Shown: in pieces, positions 10,688-22,339 of the stretch
How the letters are laid out: each line of letters opens with the position of its first letter
How positions within the stretch are numbered: the stretch's first letter is position 1
From: Ophiosphaerella korrae
Taxonomy: Eukaryota; Ascomycota; Dothideomycetes; Pleosporales; Phaeosphaeriaceae
Reading direction: 5' to 3'
Length of the DNA: 48,976 bases
NCBI GenBank assembly: GCA_028456385.1
Contig: JALNQF010000315.1
Span: 1 to 48,976 of the forward strand
Position numbers and translations under genes: made by a program
The notes under the pieces: generated by a model
Seen by the model: only the letters and a program-made list of their open reading frames with translations
What the model was told of the DNA's origin: nothing
Database searches by the model: none

Positions 10688-12065
10688 GTTTAAGTAATAG
10701 ATAGAAAAATAGACAAGAGAAATATAATCGTCTTAAAAGTTCGCTATAGTTCTAGAATAAAAGATGTAGATAGCGCTTACTAGTTATAAGAAATTATTCT
10801 CTATCGCTATAGCCTTATTTAGTGTACTTACTATATCTTGTTTCTCTAGTATAATAGTTTATCTAGTAACTACTATATTTAAGGTACTTGTAGTATCTTA
10901 TAAGGTATTACCTTTATTTAAATCTTATTAGGTATACTACTTCTCTCTCTATCTCTATTATCTTTTAGCTAAGTAGTTTATTAGCGTCTTCTTTTATCGC
11001 TAAGTAGATAACTAGTAACTTATATATTTTGTCTAGGTTTAGTTTGCCTAGCTACTTTATTTTAGTAATTATTACTCTTCTATTCTCTTCCTTAATTATC
11101 TTCTAAGCTTCTAGTCTAAGTAATATTCGCATTTTATCTATAATCTTAAGTTTGTCTATATAGTCTACTTTAATTAGATACTACTATTTGCCTTATAGTT
11201 AGCTTCTTAGAAAGTAAGTTTCTATCTATCTATAGTAGCCCCTAGCGAGTCTAGCTTCTTCTTTACTTCTAAAGATAACCCTAACTTGTTAGCTATCTTT
11301 TAATAATTATAATATTCTTTAGACTATAATATTTCTTATTTCTTTATACGCTACTAGTGCGTTTTAAACTTGTATTTTTACTTCTATAGTATTATAGATA
11401 TTAAACTTCTCTCTTATACGTAATAGGTTAAGGTTTATACCTAGGAGCGTTTCTTTACCTTCTCTTAGTAAGGGTAAACCTCTATCTACTAGTCTAGGTA
11501 CTCTTATTATAGTAGTTTTTTCTAATTAAGCTACTACTACGTATATCTTTAGTTTTTTTAATTCCCCTAGAATCTCTTTTAACTATTCCTTAGCTTACTT
11601 AGCTCTTCCTTTAGCTATACGCGTTTGCTCTTCTACTCTTACAATCTTCTCTATTAGGTCTTTATAGATTTCCTTAACTACTTCTAAGAAGTCCTTTCTC
11701 TATACTTTATTTTCTACTTTTATAACTACTAACTATTCTAAGAGCTACCTTAACTAAGTAGTATTATTTACTTCGATCTTGTTTACTAATCTCTAGATAT
11801 CTAGGGGTACGTTCTCGCTACGCAGTCTTGTATCGTCTTGCTTAGTTTCTACTATAGGTCTTAATCTTATTCTTCTTAGCGCTCCTAGTAGTTTAGTTAT
11901 AAAGATTTATAGTTTATTTAACTTAGATACTATATATTTACGTTGTATTCGTGTTATTAGTTGCAGCGCTACTATAATATAGGGGTTATCCCTTTTACCT
12001 TCTTCCTCTATAGCCTTACCTCTCTAGCTCGCTTTACTAGCTTACTTAATTAGTTACTATACTTA
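10688..12065 (-). pseudogene. Tad1-like non-LTR retrotransposon ORF1 (Gag-like), 5' and zinc-knuckle part
   Basis: This is the RNA-binding ORF1 protein of a Tad1-clade LINE. One minus-strand frame runs about 450 codons with only TAA/TAG stops. In order it holds a Lys/Glu-rich coiled-coil-like region (EEQTRIAKGRAKQAKEQLK near 11,620), a segment with VRVIFRSKEEARLARG near 11,260, the characteristic block TKIKQLGKLNLDKIYKLLVIY near 11,040, and at the end two degraded CCHC knuckles (YYKYLKYSSYQINYYTRE, then RYSKYTKQGYSDRE) with Cys/His mutated to Tyr. This order is that of Tad/MGR583-type ORF1 proteins. Element A interrupts it at 10,687, and the frame resumes at 3,641. ORF2 (endonuclease, RT) is not visible in the window. 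Confidence 0.75.
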
Positions 12066-12458
12066 CCTAAGCCTATAGAAACTATAGGCCCTCTAAAAAA
12101 AAACGCGCAAAAGCTCTTTATACTAAAATATACTAGCCTAACTAGTACTAGCTCCTAAAAGTTAGGTACTAGTTATACTAACCCTAAAGTAAGAATTCTC
12201 TAATATAACTATATATTACGAATTACATAAGTATAGCTTAGGTCCTTCTAAAGAAGTACGTATATATATAAGGAATTCTTAGGTAATTTATAAAATACTA
12301 ATTAACAAATTATAGTAATTTATAGTTAATAAGTTACTTATTAATTATATATTTAATTATTATAATAGCTATATCTTATTTAGTACTATAGAGCTCTTCC
12401 TAATTATACTTAGACTAATATACGCGCGTTATACCTATAAATAACTTTAGATTATATA
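12066..12458. other. Gap between LINE ORF1 and the recombinase gene
   Basis: About 390 bp, AT-rich, no gene seen. It would hold the 3' end of the recombinase transcript and the 5' UTR of the LINE, if the LINE is full length at its 5' end. No target duplication was found that would mark the LINE border. Confidence 0.4.
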
Positions 12459-14990
12459 TTATAAAACTATACTATAGATATTATAAGTATATTATTACTA
12501 GTATATCTTGTTGTCTAGATTAACCTAGTAAAAGTTATATCTAATTTACTATTCTTTAAAGTTTACTACGTACTTCTTCTTAAAGTACTTACTAAGATCG
12601 CCTAGGGTCTAAAATAAGTACGTATAGTCTTGTACTAGTAAATTTTTATTTCCTAAGCAAGTAAAATATACTCTTAGTCTAGTCTTACTATATATAGACA
12701 CCTTAGCGGCTTCTAGGGCGGCTTCTAGGGCTACTTCCTTAGGATCTACTAGAGGAAAATCTTCTACTTTATATAGAGGCGTGCTAGAAGAACTTAATTT
12801 TTAGAGTTAGGAGTAGCGTATTCTCTTTTCCTTAATCTTATAATACTAAGTAATAGTAGTAATAGCTTTGTTACGCTTACGCATCTTATTATCTATAGTA
12901 GTACTAGGCTATAATATAACTAAGTCTACTAGTTCCTTTTGCGCTAAAGATATAGTATTATAGACTACTTCTATGTTATCTTTAACTCTAGCACTATTAA
13001 GCTACTACTTAATATTATATATAAGCTATTTAAACTCCTATTGTACTTTTATATCCTTAAGAAGAGTATATTGCTAACGTTACCTCTCTTAGGTTATTCT
13101 ATAGCTAAGGTCTTTAAACTTTAGATACTTTATTAGACGTTTATAGGTACGTTTAAATTGTTTTTACTAATCTAGTAAAGTATAAACGCTTAAGTAATTA
13201 TTTACTAATATAGATTATTCTAGTGTAAGCTATTGTAGGCGATAAGGATTAACTAAGCGACTTAAGGTATAAGCTACTTATATTAGTAACTCCTAGGGTT
13301 AAGTACCTTATATAATAGCTTGCGTGTCTACTATAATACGTTATAAGAGGTAGTACTTTAAGAAGGTTATTATACTAGTATATCCTATTATAAGGTTCTA
13401 TATTGCCTCGCTAATATTCTCTAGAGAATAAGTTAACGTAATATTCTATTTAAGTAGATTATAGAGCCTACTATTCTTATTAAAGGCTTTCTCTCTAGTA
13501 TACCTTAGTAAGTAAGAGTAAGTAACTTGTATAAAACCTATAATTTATCTAAGTAATTTTATCTAAGGTAGTAGAGTAGAGTATAAGAGAGGTTTGTTAA
13601 GAGACATTATCTAACCGTCCTAAGTCTTAATAGCTTTCTAGAAGAAAGGTATATTATTAAGTTTTCTATTTAGGCGTAATAGTAACTTATTACAACCTAG
13701 CTTAATGTAGAGCTTACTTAACTACTATAGTAATATTAAGTTATATACTGTAAATACCTAATTATAGAAAAAGACTCTAAAGAGGAATATATAAGGACTA
13801 AAGATAAGAGTCTTATTATATATAATCTTAGAGAGAGGGAAGGTATTCCTTATATTTATATTAATAGTATTACTAAACTAAGAGAGACTTTAATAAGTAG
13901 AGTAGAAAGGAATTAGAGACTTATAAATCTTTAACGCTAAGAAACTCCTTTATAAATTTAAATATAAATTCTAATAGTACTTAATAAAGCCTACCCTCTA
14001 GATCTTACTATAAGGTAACCTAGATATACTAATAGTAGAGCCTAAGAAGAGCCTATAGTTAATTCGCTATAAACCTACTAAGCTATAGATAGAGTTAGGC
14101 TTGTATATAATAGCGTCTATAGATATATTTTTTCTTAGTTATTACTAGATTTATTTATAACACAAGAGTTAGATCTTCTACGTATATATAGGCTTTGTCT
14201 TAACCTATCTTTTAAAGACTATATTTTTTTACTAGCTTTCTTAATACCTAAAGTAGAAGAGTATTATACTTAGTATATAAATACTAGTAGAAACGTAGCT
14301 TACTTATACTTTGTACATGCTATAGTTTAGCTTACTATCTAGCCTAGCACTAGTTGCTCTTTTATATACTAGCTAGAAAACCTTCTAGTATATCCTAAGT
14401 AAGCTAGCGTACCTAGTTCCTTAAAGTTTCTTTCTTTAACGTTTCTCTTCCCTTTTACTATAGCGCTAATTAAGTAGCTAGTTAAAAAAAGTATATAAGG
14501 TCTAGATAGAGATAGTTATAAAAGAATAAAGGGTAGGCTTCTTTATAAAAGCCTAATACCTATACTATATTAGTAAGAGTTCCTAGGTACTATATCTAAG
14601 TTATAAAGAAGTATAAGACTTAAGACTTAAGACTTACTAGTTCTACTAATTTTCTATATAGTTAAGTAAGTAAGTACTACTATCTTTATAATCTTGTCTT
14701 ACGTACTCTTCTTTATTAAATACTTCTAATTATTAAAGATACTAGTTAGGGGAGTACTCTTTACTAAGACACGCTATATCGTCTATATCTATATTTAGCG
14801 TCTTTTCCTTATAATCTTCCTCCTCTTTATTAGTATATATATTAGTATTAGATAGGTCTATTGTAGACTCGTTACTATTATCTATATTAGATTAATTAGA
14901 GTCTATATATTTGCTCTCGTTGTTAGAAGTATTATTAGCCTAATAAGGTTAATATATAGCGTAATAATACTAATAGTAGTGTAGTAGAGT
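12459..14990 (-). pseudogene. DUF3435 tyrosine recombinase (Starship captain-like), RIP-degraded
   Basis: A relic of a fungal DUF3435 (PF11917) protein, the family of tyrosine recombinases that mobilise Starships. The N-terminal region (about 14,940-14,560) is acidic, with EEEDYKEK and SPNQYLQQLEVFNKEEY. Near 14,190-14,000 are AYIYVEDLTLVL and the block before EFIFKFIKEFLSVKDL. The catalytic part follows: FSPYIFLF and NKLLLRLNRKLNNIPFF (about 13,800-13,650), YSTLLPQIKLL, the Arg of YSYLLRYTREKAF (about 13,510), then NLIIGYTSIITFLKYYL near 13,365. There the His of the GH motif reads Tyr, and the probable nucleophile Tyr is kept. The C-terminus (about 12,660-12,470) is a double C2H2-like finger with LGDLSKYFKKKY and NFYQVNLDNKIY, its Cys/His largely Tyr. 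The start codon is not identifiable. The gene reads away from the 15,420 junction. Confidence 0.88.
13849..13924 (-). other. Probable intron in the DUF3435 relic, with a RIP-mutated donor
   Basis: The recombinase frame is interrupted between ...LSVKDL and NTFPLSK, segments that are adjacent in DUF3435 proteins. Removing 76 nt that start ATAAGT and end TATAAG restores the phase exactly, with the Leu codon split across the junction. The donor would originally be GTAAGT, its first G lost in a TpG context. The size is normal for a fungal intron. This is inference from phase and family alignment. Confidence 0.55.
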
Positions 14991-15420
14991 AGAAAGAGTA
15001 ATAGATAAGGTAGATACAAGTTATACTACTAGTTTACATAATAAGATAGATTTTAAGGTAAAAGGTAAATAGAGTAAGCTATAAGAGAGGGAGAGGATAT
15101 AGCCTAAAAATATATAACTACTACTACTACTACTTAGGTTATACGATCTCGCCTTCTACTAATATAATAACGGCGATACTAGCGCTTAAGAGGGCGCGCA
15201 AAGTTAAGGGGACTAGAAATAGGTTTTTATTTTTGTATAGGAACTACCTTGTTTTTAAAGGGATTATCTAAGGAGAGCTTATCTAAAAAAGGTAATCTAA
15301 AAGGTACGTGCGTCTAAACTCTTAGATGCGTTTTAGAGAGGTTTTGCGGTAAGTCGGCAGCTAAAAACAGCGTTACGAACACCTAAATCTAGTAGCTAAA
15401 AAGCTGTTAGATTGTTTAAG
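14991..15420. promoter_or_regulatory. Candidate 5' terminal region of the recombinase-bearing element
   Basis: About 430 bp lie between the start of the DUF3435 gene and the junction with Gypsy D. The last about 200 bp keep more CpA/TpG and G+C than the surroundings (GGTAAGTCGGCAG, GATGCG), so they look less RIP-mutated or of different origin. The stretch holds near-repeated words (TTATCTAAGGAGAG, TTATCTAAAAAAGG, AATCTAAAAGG at about 15,265-15,305) and a pair of repeats at 15,358-15,408. In Starships the promoter and terminal repeats lie here, between the tip and the captain. No TATA box can be called in this composition. Confidence 0.45.
15358..15408. repeat. Pair of direct repeats close to the element tip
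   Basis: CAGCTAAAAACAGCGTT (15,358-15,374) and AGCTAAAAAGCTGTT (15,394-15,408) share the core AGCTAAAAA followed by GC/CAG-containing ends, 36 bp apart and within 65 bp of the D junction. They could be recombinase-binding repeats; that role is inference. Confidence 0.4.
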
Positions 15421-15427
15421 GAAGTAA
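15416..15427 (-). other. Putative insertion site fitting TTAC(N7)A at the D junction
   Basis: Read on the minus strand, these bases are TTAC, seven bases, then A. Homology to Gypsy gag (compare A at 5,054 onward and B near 17,180) begins at about 15,422, so TTAC belongs to the Gypsy target and what follows belongs to the inserted block. The intact site in A also fits: TTAC, TATAGTT, A. TTAC(N7)A is a target reported for some Starships. The partner copy would lie outside the window. Confidence 0.45.
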
Positions 15428-15776
15428 AAAAAGCTACTACGTAAAAGACTACTAAATAAAGAAAAAAAAAGGTATAATATATTATAAATATAGAAAACTA
15501 AGATACTTTATAAAAGACTATAAAAGTAAAGACTTTAAAAAATATAAAGAAGCTTAGTTAAAGATAACTAAAAGTAGAAAAGAAGTACTAAAAGTATAAG
15601 CTAAACTCTAAGAAAAAGTAGCTAAGAATAGAAAAAAATAATATATAATACTTAATTAGACTTTTTATTATAATAATAACTACTATATATATGTTTTTAG
15701 AAAGTAAAGAGTAAGATATTTCTTATAGAAGTATAGAGTAGTAGTAATAAAAGAAAGTAGAACTAAAGTATAGCTA
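15421..15776 (+). pseudogene. gag: Element D gag fragment: zinc-knuckle region and start of linker
   Basis: This matches element A from about 5,054 to 5,400. The two knuckles are present as KDY-type remnants (15,430-15,540), followed by the linker up to ...AAAGTATAGCTA, where B is inserted. The fragment starts inside the first knuckle; everything 5' of it is absent from the window. Confidence 0.8.
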
Positions 15777-16204
15777 TATTATAGGCGTAACAAGAGAAAT
15801 TAAGATAGAACTAATTAGTCTTAACTTAGGTACTAACAAAGTATAGGACAAGCAGGGTAACAACCTTAATTAGGAGACTACCTATAACTAGGATACGTAG
15901 TAGTAATCTATAATTACGTGCAAATAGATTAAAGTAATCTATAATAATACACGAATAGATTAAAGGTAATCTATAGTTATATACAAATAGATTAGTATAA
16001 ATATATAGTTAATATAATAGGTATTATTAGGATACTATAAGTAATTTAATTATTAACTACAAGCGATAATACTAAGATAGTTGCAAAACATCTTCTATTA
16101 TTTATAGCTTATTATAGATTACTATATAAGCCTTTGCTATTACCTCTTAATTTACTAATAACTTACAAGTTACTAGGAAGTTAACTCTAGAGGACTACGT
16201 TACA
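15777..16204 (+). repeat. Element B 5' LTR
   Basis: 428 bp, starts TATTATAGGCG (RIPped TGTTATAGGCG, as kept in the 3' copy) and ends CTACGTTACA. It contains an array of about 30-bp units at 15,902-15,996. Confidence 0.93.
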
Positions 16205-17380
16205 CTTTACTAATTTAGTTATTAAAAGAAATAAAGCGTAAGTAGCGTATAGTCTAGCTAATATAATAGTAGAAGGTTTAACTAGTAAAGCCTCTAGGAG
16301 TAGTTATAAATCTAATAGTACTATATAAGAAATAATTAAGGATTGTATAAACAAGCTAATTAATAATAAAGAAGATATAAAAATAGTAATTAAAGCCCTA
16401 GAAATATAGAATAAAGAACTATAAGACTACTTAAAATAGAATAAAGTATAAATTAAAGCTATTATTAAAGGATAGAACTAGATAGAACTAATTACTTAAC
16501 GATTAAAAATAAGTGCGATAAAGAAACTACTAAAAATACTTGTCCTTAAGAAGTTTAATAGAATAAAAGAAAAACTAAGACCTTTTATAGCTTTAGTATA
16601 ACTATAGATAGATATATAAGTACTACACTTTAATATAGAAGAAAAGAAGGTAATATATATTAGACTACACTTTAAAGAAGACATAATAAGATAGTATAAA
16701 CTCTACTAGATAGACTATATAATACACGCTCTAATAACCTCGAAAGATAAAACTAGAGCTATTTTTAGAAGTTATAAATACTTTACTAAATAAATAAGAG
16801 TAGTATTTAGAGATATAGATATTACCTAATAAGCTAAAGAAAAGCTTAAAAGACTTATACAATAAAAGAGTATACCTAAGTACGTATTAAAATTTAAATA
16901 ACTATTATAAAATATAGAGTAAAATAAGTTAGCTTTAATATTATAATTTAAACAAGGACTAAACAAGAAAATCTAATACAAGATAATTTATATAGAAAAA
17001 CCTAGGATACTAGAAGCTCTAAAATAATAGGTAATATAAATTATTAATAATCTTTAAGAATAGAAAAAGAACAAGTATAGTAGCTAACCTAGAAACTAGG
17101 ATACTAGAGACCCTATAATCCTTAACGCTAATAAAGATAAGAAGAAAAAGAATAGAGACTTTACGTACTTTAACTATAGTAAGAAAGGCTACTACGCAAA
17201 AGACTATAAATTATAAAAGAAGAAAGATATAGTATATTATAAATATAGAAAACTAAGACACTTTATAAAAGACTATAGAAGTAAAGACTATAAGAAAGAT
17301 AAGGAAACTTAGTTAAAAATAACTAAGAAAAAGAGAGAAGTACTATAAGTATAGGCTAAACTTTAGGAGAAAGTAGCTAG
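16205..17380 (+). pseudogene. gag: Gag of element B
   Basis: Collinear with gag of A. The capsid-like block is near 16,545 (LKKFNRIKEKLRPF) and two zinc knuckles near 17,165-17,290 have Cys/His mostly read as Tyr. The short open frame seen on the opposite strand at 16,496-16,684 is a shadow of this gene. The frame carries many RIP-type stops, and the product would be non-functional. Confidence 0.83.
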
Positions 17381-20300
17381 GAGTAAAAAAATATAGTACG
17401 TAATACTCTACTAGACCTTTTATTATAAAAACAACTACTATATATATCTTTTTAGAAAGTAAAGATTAGGATATTTTCTATAGAAGTATAGAGTAGTAGT
17501 AACAAAAGAAATTAGAATAAAAGCGTAGCTAGAAGAAATAGTATACGTAATAGACTTACTAACAGAAGATTTAGAAAGGAAAGAACCCTAGACCTTATTA
17601 ATCTAGGCTAAAGGACTAGTACTAGATAAAGAAACTACTACGACTTCCTTTAAAGGACTATAAGAAAGTAAGAAACAAGTTAGTATAAGAGGTATAGAGT
17701 ACGCCTAGCTAGATATATATAGCTATAATAGCTACATAACTATAGATATAAAAGAATAAAACTAAGAATAGAGGTTTGTTTAGAAATACTTACTAGTTAT
17801 AAGTATAGAGGAAGCGTATAAAGACTAGAAAGAATATAATCCTAAAGAAATAAAGTTTATACTATTTTAGAAATAAATAAAGTAATATATAGTTATAGTA
17901 GGAAGAATACCTATATAAAGAGAGTAGTAGTATCTTGTATAAAAAACACAATAGATTAACAAAGCCTATATACTAAGAATACTAGTAGTATACTATATTC
18001 TAACAATAGATATACCTAGAAAAGATAAGTACTAGGAAAGGGATAATAAGATTACAAACCTAAAATATCTAGTACACTTTAAAGTATTATAGATATTATA
18101 CCTAGATAAGAATTATATTATATATAGGAACCCTAAAGTAAATAATAGTATATAGCCTATAAGAAGAAGAGGTTATAATTATATAAGAGTAATTTAAGTA
18201 GAAGACGTCTAAAGATAAAAAATAATAGTAGAAGAAGGTTATATAGTAGTAAGACCTAGACTAAAGCTATTAAAGAAATACGTCTAAGGAAGACTATAGT
18301 ATAAATATATATATAATAAATATCCTAAATACAAAGAATATAAACTTAAAGTAAGGCTATAGCTTTAGAAAGATAGATAATTTACAAAAATACCTAAGTA
18401 AGAATAACTAGAAGGTATAAGAAGCTTATATATTATAAAGATAGGCACGTACTAAAGAAAGAGAGTATAACTAATAATTAATAGTAGAGCTATAAGAAAC
18501 TTTATATTAAAGAAGTTTATAGAAATATAAGGAATAATGTATATAATAAAGAAATACCCTTAATAACTAAGTACGATTAAAGGAAAACTATTCTAGGAAC
18601 TAATAAGATTTAAGACAGTTCCTTCTATACTAAAGCTAGAAGAGATAAAGATTAAGTATATAATTATAGATATAACAATAATTAATAATAAACAAGATAT
18701 AATACTAGGAATACTATAGTTATAAATAACTAACCTATACATTAATTAGAGAACAAGAAAGATTAACTACTATAAAATAGATATGTTAAAAGCTAATATA
18801 AGTACCTATAAAGGAGAATTCCTTAAAGAATATAAGAAATAGGAAGAATAGCTTATAGAGCCTAAAGACTACCTTCTAGAATATTAGCTATAAGACTTGG
18901 CGATAGATATAAAAAAAGATAAGAACGTAAGATAGAGCCTAGTCTATAAGAAAATAGAAGAAGAATCTAAGATTAAACGAGCGTTTATCGAAAGCGTACT
19001 AAAGAAAAGATAGATATAAGAATCTAAATCTTTAGTAGTATATAGACTTATATTTATAAATAAAAAGGGAATAAGTAATAAAAGACCCTAAGTAGATTTT
19101 AGAAAAACTAACGTAATTATAAATAATAACTAATATCTCTTACTATAAATAGACAAAATACAAGATAAGCTATAAAAAGTAAGAATCTTTATAAAACTAG
19201 ATATCTAGAACGCCTACTACTAGATTAGAATTAAGAAAGGCAATAAATAGAAAATAGTATTTAGAATATAGTATAGACTATACAAATACTTAGTTATACT
19301 ATTTAGCTTAACAAACGCCTTAGTAGCCTTTTAAGAAAGAATTAATATAGTACTAAGAGAGTACTTAGATATATTTATATTTATATACCTAGATAACATC
19401 CTTATATTCTTAGAAATAGAAGAAGAACACGTACAATATATATATAAAGTACTAGAAAAACTAGCTAAAAGCAAATTATTTTTTAAAATAAGAAAATACA
19501 AATTCTATATAAAAGAAATAGATTTCCGTAGATTTATTATAGAACTAGGAAAAATCAAGATTAACTTAGAAAAGATTAAGTTAATTAACAAATAGCTAAC
19601 ACTAAAAAACCTAAAAGAAGTATAATAATTTTATAAGTTAGTAAACTTTTATAAAAAACTAATAGTAAGATAGTTTAAAGATATAGAACTAATAATAAAA
19701 CTTATAAAAAAAGATACGCTATTTAAATAGATAAAGGAATGCAATAAAGTGTTTAATACAATTAAAAGAAAGTTTATAGAAAACCTAGTTATTAGAATAT
19801 ATAACCTAGACCTACTAGTAATAGTAAAAACAGACGTATCTAACTTAGTCTATAGAATAGTACTAATGCAAGAAAACCTAAAGACTAAAAAAAAGTACTT
19901 AGTTAAATACTTCTCTAAGAAAATAAAGCTAGTAGAGCTTAACTACCTAATTTACAACAAAGAAATACTAGTAATCTATAAAGTATTTAAATAATAGAGA
20001 GTATACCTATAAAGAGTAAAGTATTAGATAAAAGTCTATATAGACTATAAGAATCTTATAGGATTTATACTAAACAAAGAACTATTATAACGCTATATAA
20101 GATAGTAGGAATTCCTATTAATATTTAACTTAGAAATTATATATACAAAAGAGAAAGACAATTAATTTATAGATGCCCTTAGTAGAAGACTAGACTTATA
20201 AGAAGAAATAAGCGCTACTAGTATAGTTCTAGTTAAAAACAAAGAAGGATATTTAGTCCTAAATATACCTAAAATAGCTACTACACTTAAAAGAATAAGT

Positions 20301-21778
20301 AATAAGCTAGACAAATAGATTTAGAAAATAACGTAAGAAGTACCTAAAGAAATAGAAAAGCTAGAAATCTAAGAAGGATTAGTATAAGCCTATAGAAGAA
20401 TATATATCCTAAAAAAGATCTAAAAAGAATTTATACAATAATTCTATAAATTACTAGTATATAGTTACTAAGGTATTAAAAAAATATTAGATAGACTACT
20501 ATAAGACTATTATATTCTAAGAGTAAGATAACTAGTAATAGAAGTACTATAAGACTATATAGAATACTAAAGAAATAAATATAATAGATACGTACTATAT
20601 AGAATACTATAACTAGTAGAAGTACTAGAAAGACTATAGGGAGTTATTATAATAGACTTTATTACAAAGTTACTAAAGTCTAAAGACTTAATATTAGGAG
20701 TTAAATATAATAGAATCTTAATAATAGTAGATAAACTTATAAAGTACTTATACTTTAGGCTATATAAAGAGAAAAGTAGGATAGAAGTTACTATATACTA
20801 GGTTTTAGGAACTATAATTAGATAATATAGACTACTAGATAAGATTATTATAGATAGAGATATAAGATTTATATTAAAACTATAGGGAATAATAATAGTA
20901 TAACTAGGAATTAAATACGTAATATCTATAGTATATTATCTACAAATAGATAGATAATTAGAATAAATAAATTAGATAGTAGAGTAATACTTAAGATACT
21001 ACCTTAACTATAACTAGAATAACTAGGTATAGCTATTACCTATAGTATAGTTAGTATATAATAGTACAAAGAATATAGTAATAAAAGTATTACCTTTCTT
21101 TATAAACTATAGATTTAACTCTAATATATATAGAATACTAAGATTATAAATATCTTAGTCTCTAAGAAGAGAAAACTTTACTAATAGACTTAGAGATATA
21201 TATAACTAACTAAGACAAGATATAGAATTCCTATATAATTGTATAGCTAAGTACTATAATAAAAAATATAAAAAGAGACCCTAATTTAAAAAGAGAGAAA
21301 AAGTATAGTTAATATAAAAAAATATTAAGAGTAAATAACTAAGTCTAAAATTAGACTACGTTAAGATAAGAGTATATAAAATTAAGAAAGAAGTTATACT
21401 AGTTATATTTAAACTAAAGTTACTAAATAAGATAAAGATATACTTAACTATTTACGTAGTACTACTTAAGATAGTACTACAAAATATAGAACTACTAGTA
21501 TATAAAGTAGATACGTATAGAGAATAAAAAGAATAGGAAGTTAAAGAAATCTTAATATACTAGCTCTATAATAGTAAAAACTACTACCTAGTAAAATAAA
21601 TAGGTATAAACGAGAAAGGACAACTATAAGAAGATATATAGAAACTAGAAAACAACTTTAGCTACTTTAAGAAACTAGAAGAGTTCTAAAGTTAAAACCC
21701 TCTAGAGCGCCTTATAGTAAACTAAGAAAATTAGCGATACTACTACTAGATAGAAAAGTAATAGGAACGCTTAACGTA
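17381..21778 (+). pseudogene. pol: Linker and Pol of element B: protease, RT, RNase H, integrase, chromodomain
   Basis: Same order as in A. The protease INSRAIRNF remnant is near 18,480 and the RT YLDNILIF box is near 19,387 (second Asp changed to Asn). RNase H follows, then the integrase zinc region near 20,460, the core at about 20,640-20,900 and the chromodomain at about 21,530-21,680. The RNase H part, 19,749-19,994, has by chance stayed free of stops for 81 codons. It starts at an ATG that is internal to the ancestral polyprotein and covers VIVKTDVSN and YFSKKIKLVELNY. That frame is a surviving fragment, not a separate gene. Confidence 0.87.
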
Positions 21779-22325
21779 ATAGGAGTAGCCTCTACTATAG
21801 CCTTAAAATTAAGCTTAGACTCTATAAGAGTAGCTTATATAATAGACTTTTTATTATTTAAGGCTTTTGTCTTATAAAGATAAATTAGATAAGTGTAATT
21901 TTCTACTTATATACTTAGAATATAATTACGTTCTTTTTTAGCCTTAGTAATCTATTTAGATAGTTTATCTTAAGTATAGTTAATAGCTCTCTTTGTTATA
22001 AATAAGTATAGATACGTAAATAAGTATTATTAACCTATACTCTATAAGAGATACGCTAGAAAAGTTATAAGACGTATAAGTATTAGTATAAATATATACC
22101 TCGTAAGCCTTACTATATTTTAAAGAAATATACTCTAGAGGAAGATTTGTAGATTTATAACAAGAATAAAGAAATATAGTAATACTATAATATAATATAC
22201 AATCTACTAATTAAAGATAATAGAGAGTAAACTTAGTAGGTATAAGGGAGGATAAGGAGATTAATATTAATAAAGAAACTAGATTAATAACTCTAGCTCT
22301 AGGATAGATAAACTATAACCTACTT
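21779..22325 (-). other. Element B 3' internal tail, counterpart of the antisense frame in A
   Basis: Non-coding on the sense strand. The minus-strand frame is similar to that in A (shared stretches AYEVYIYTN, SLIEYR, KESYQLYLRQT), but it carries RIP-type stops at its start and end. Confidence 0.35.
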
Positions 22326-22339
22326 AGAGGAGGAGATAG
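22326..22339 (+). other. Polypurine tract of element B
   Basis: AGAGGAGGAGATAG directly before the 3' LTR. Confidence 0.83.

Noticed and set aside
15902..15996. Repeat array in B's LTR as a possible CRISPR array
   Set aside because: Units are contiguous, degenerate and inside an LTR. There are no unique spacers, and the organism is a fungus.
16496..16684. 62-codon open frame on the minus strand
   Set aside because: It lies wholly inside gag of element B, which has a better supported sense-strand frame. It is an opposite-strand shadow.
19749..19994. 81-codon open frame on the plus strand as an independent small gene
   Set aside because: It is the in-frame RNase H part of B's Pol that happens to have escaped stops. 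Its ATG is internal to the polyprotein.
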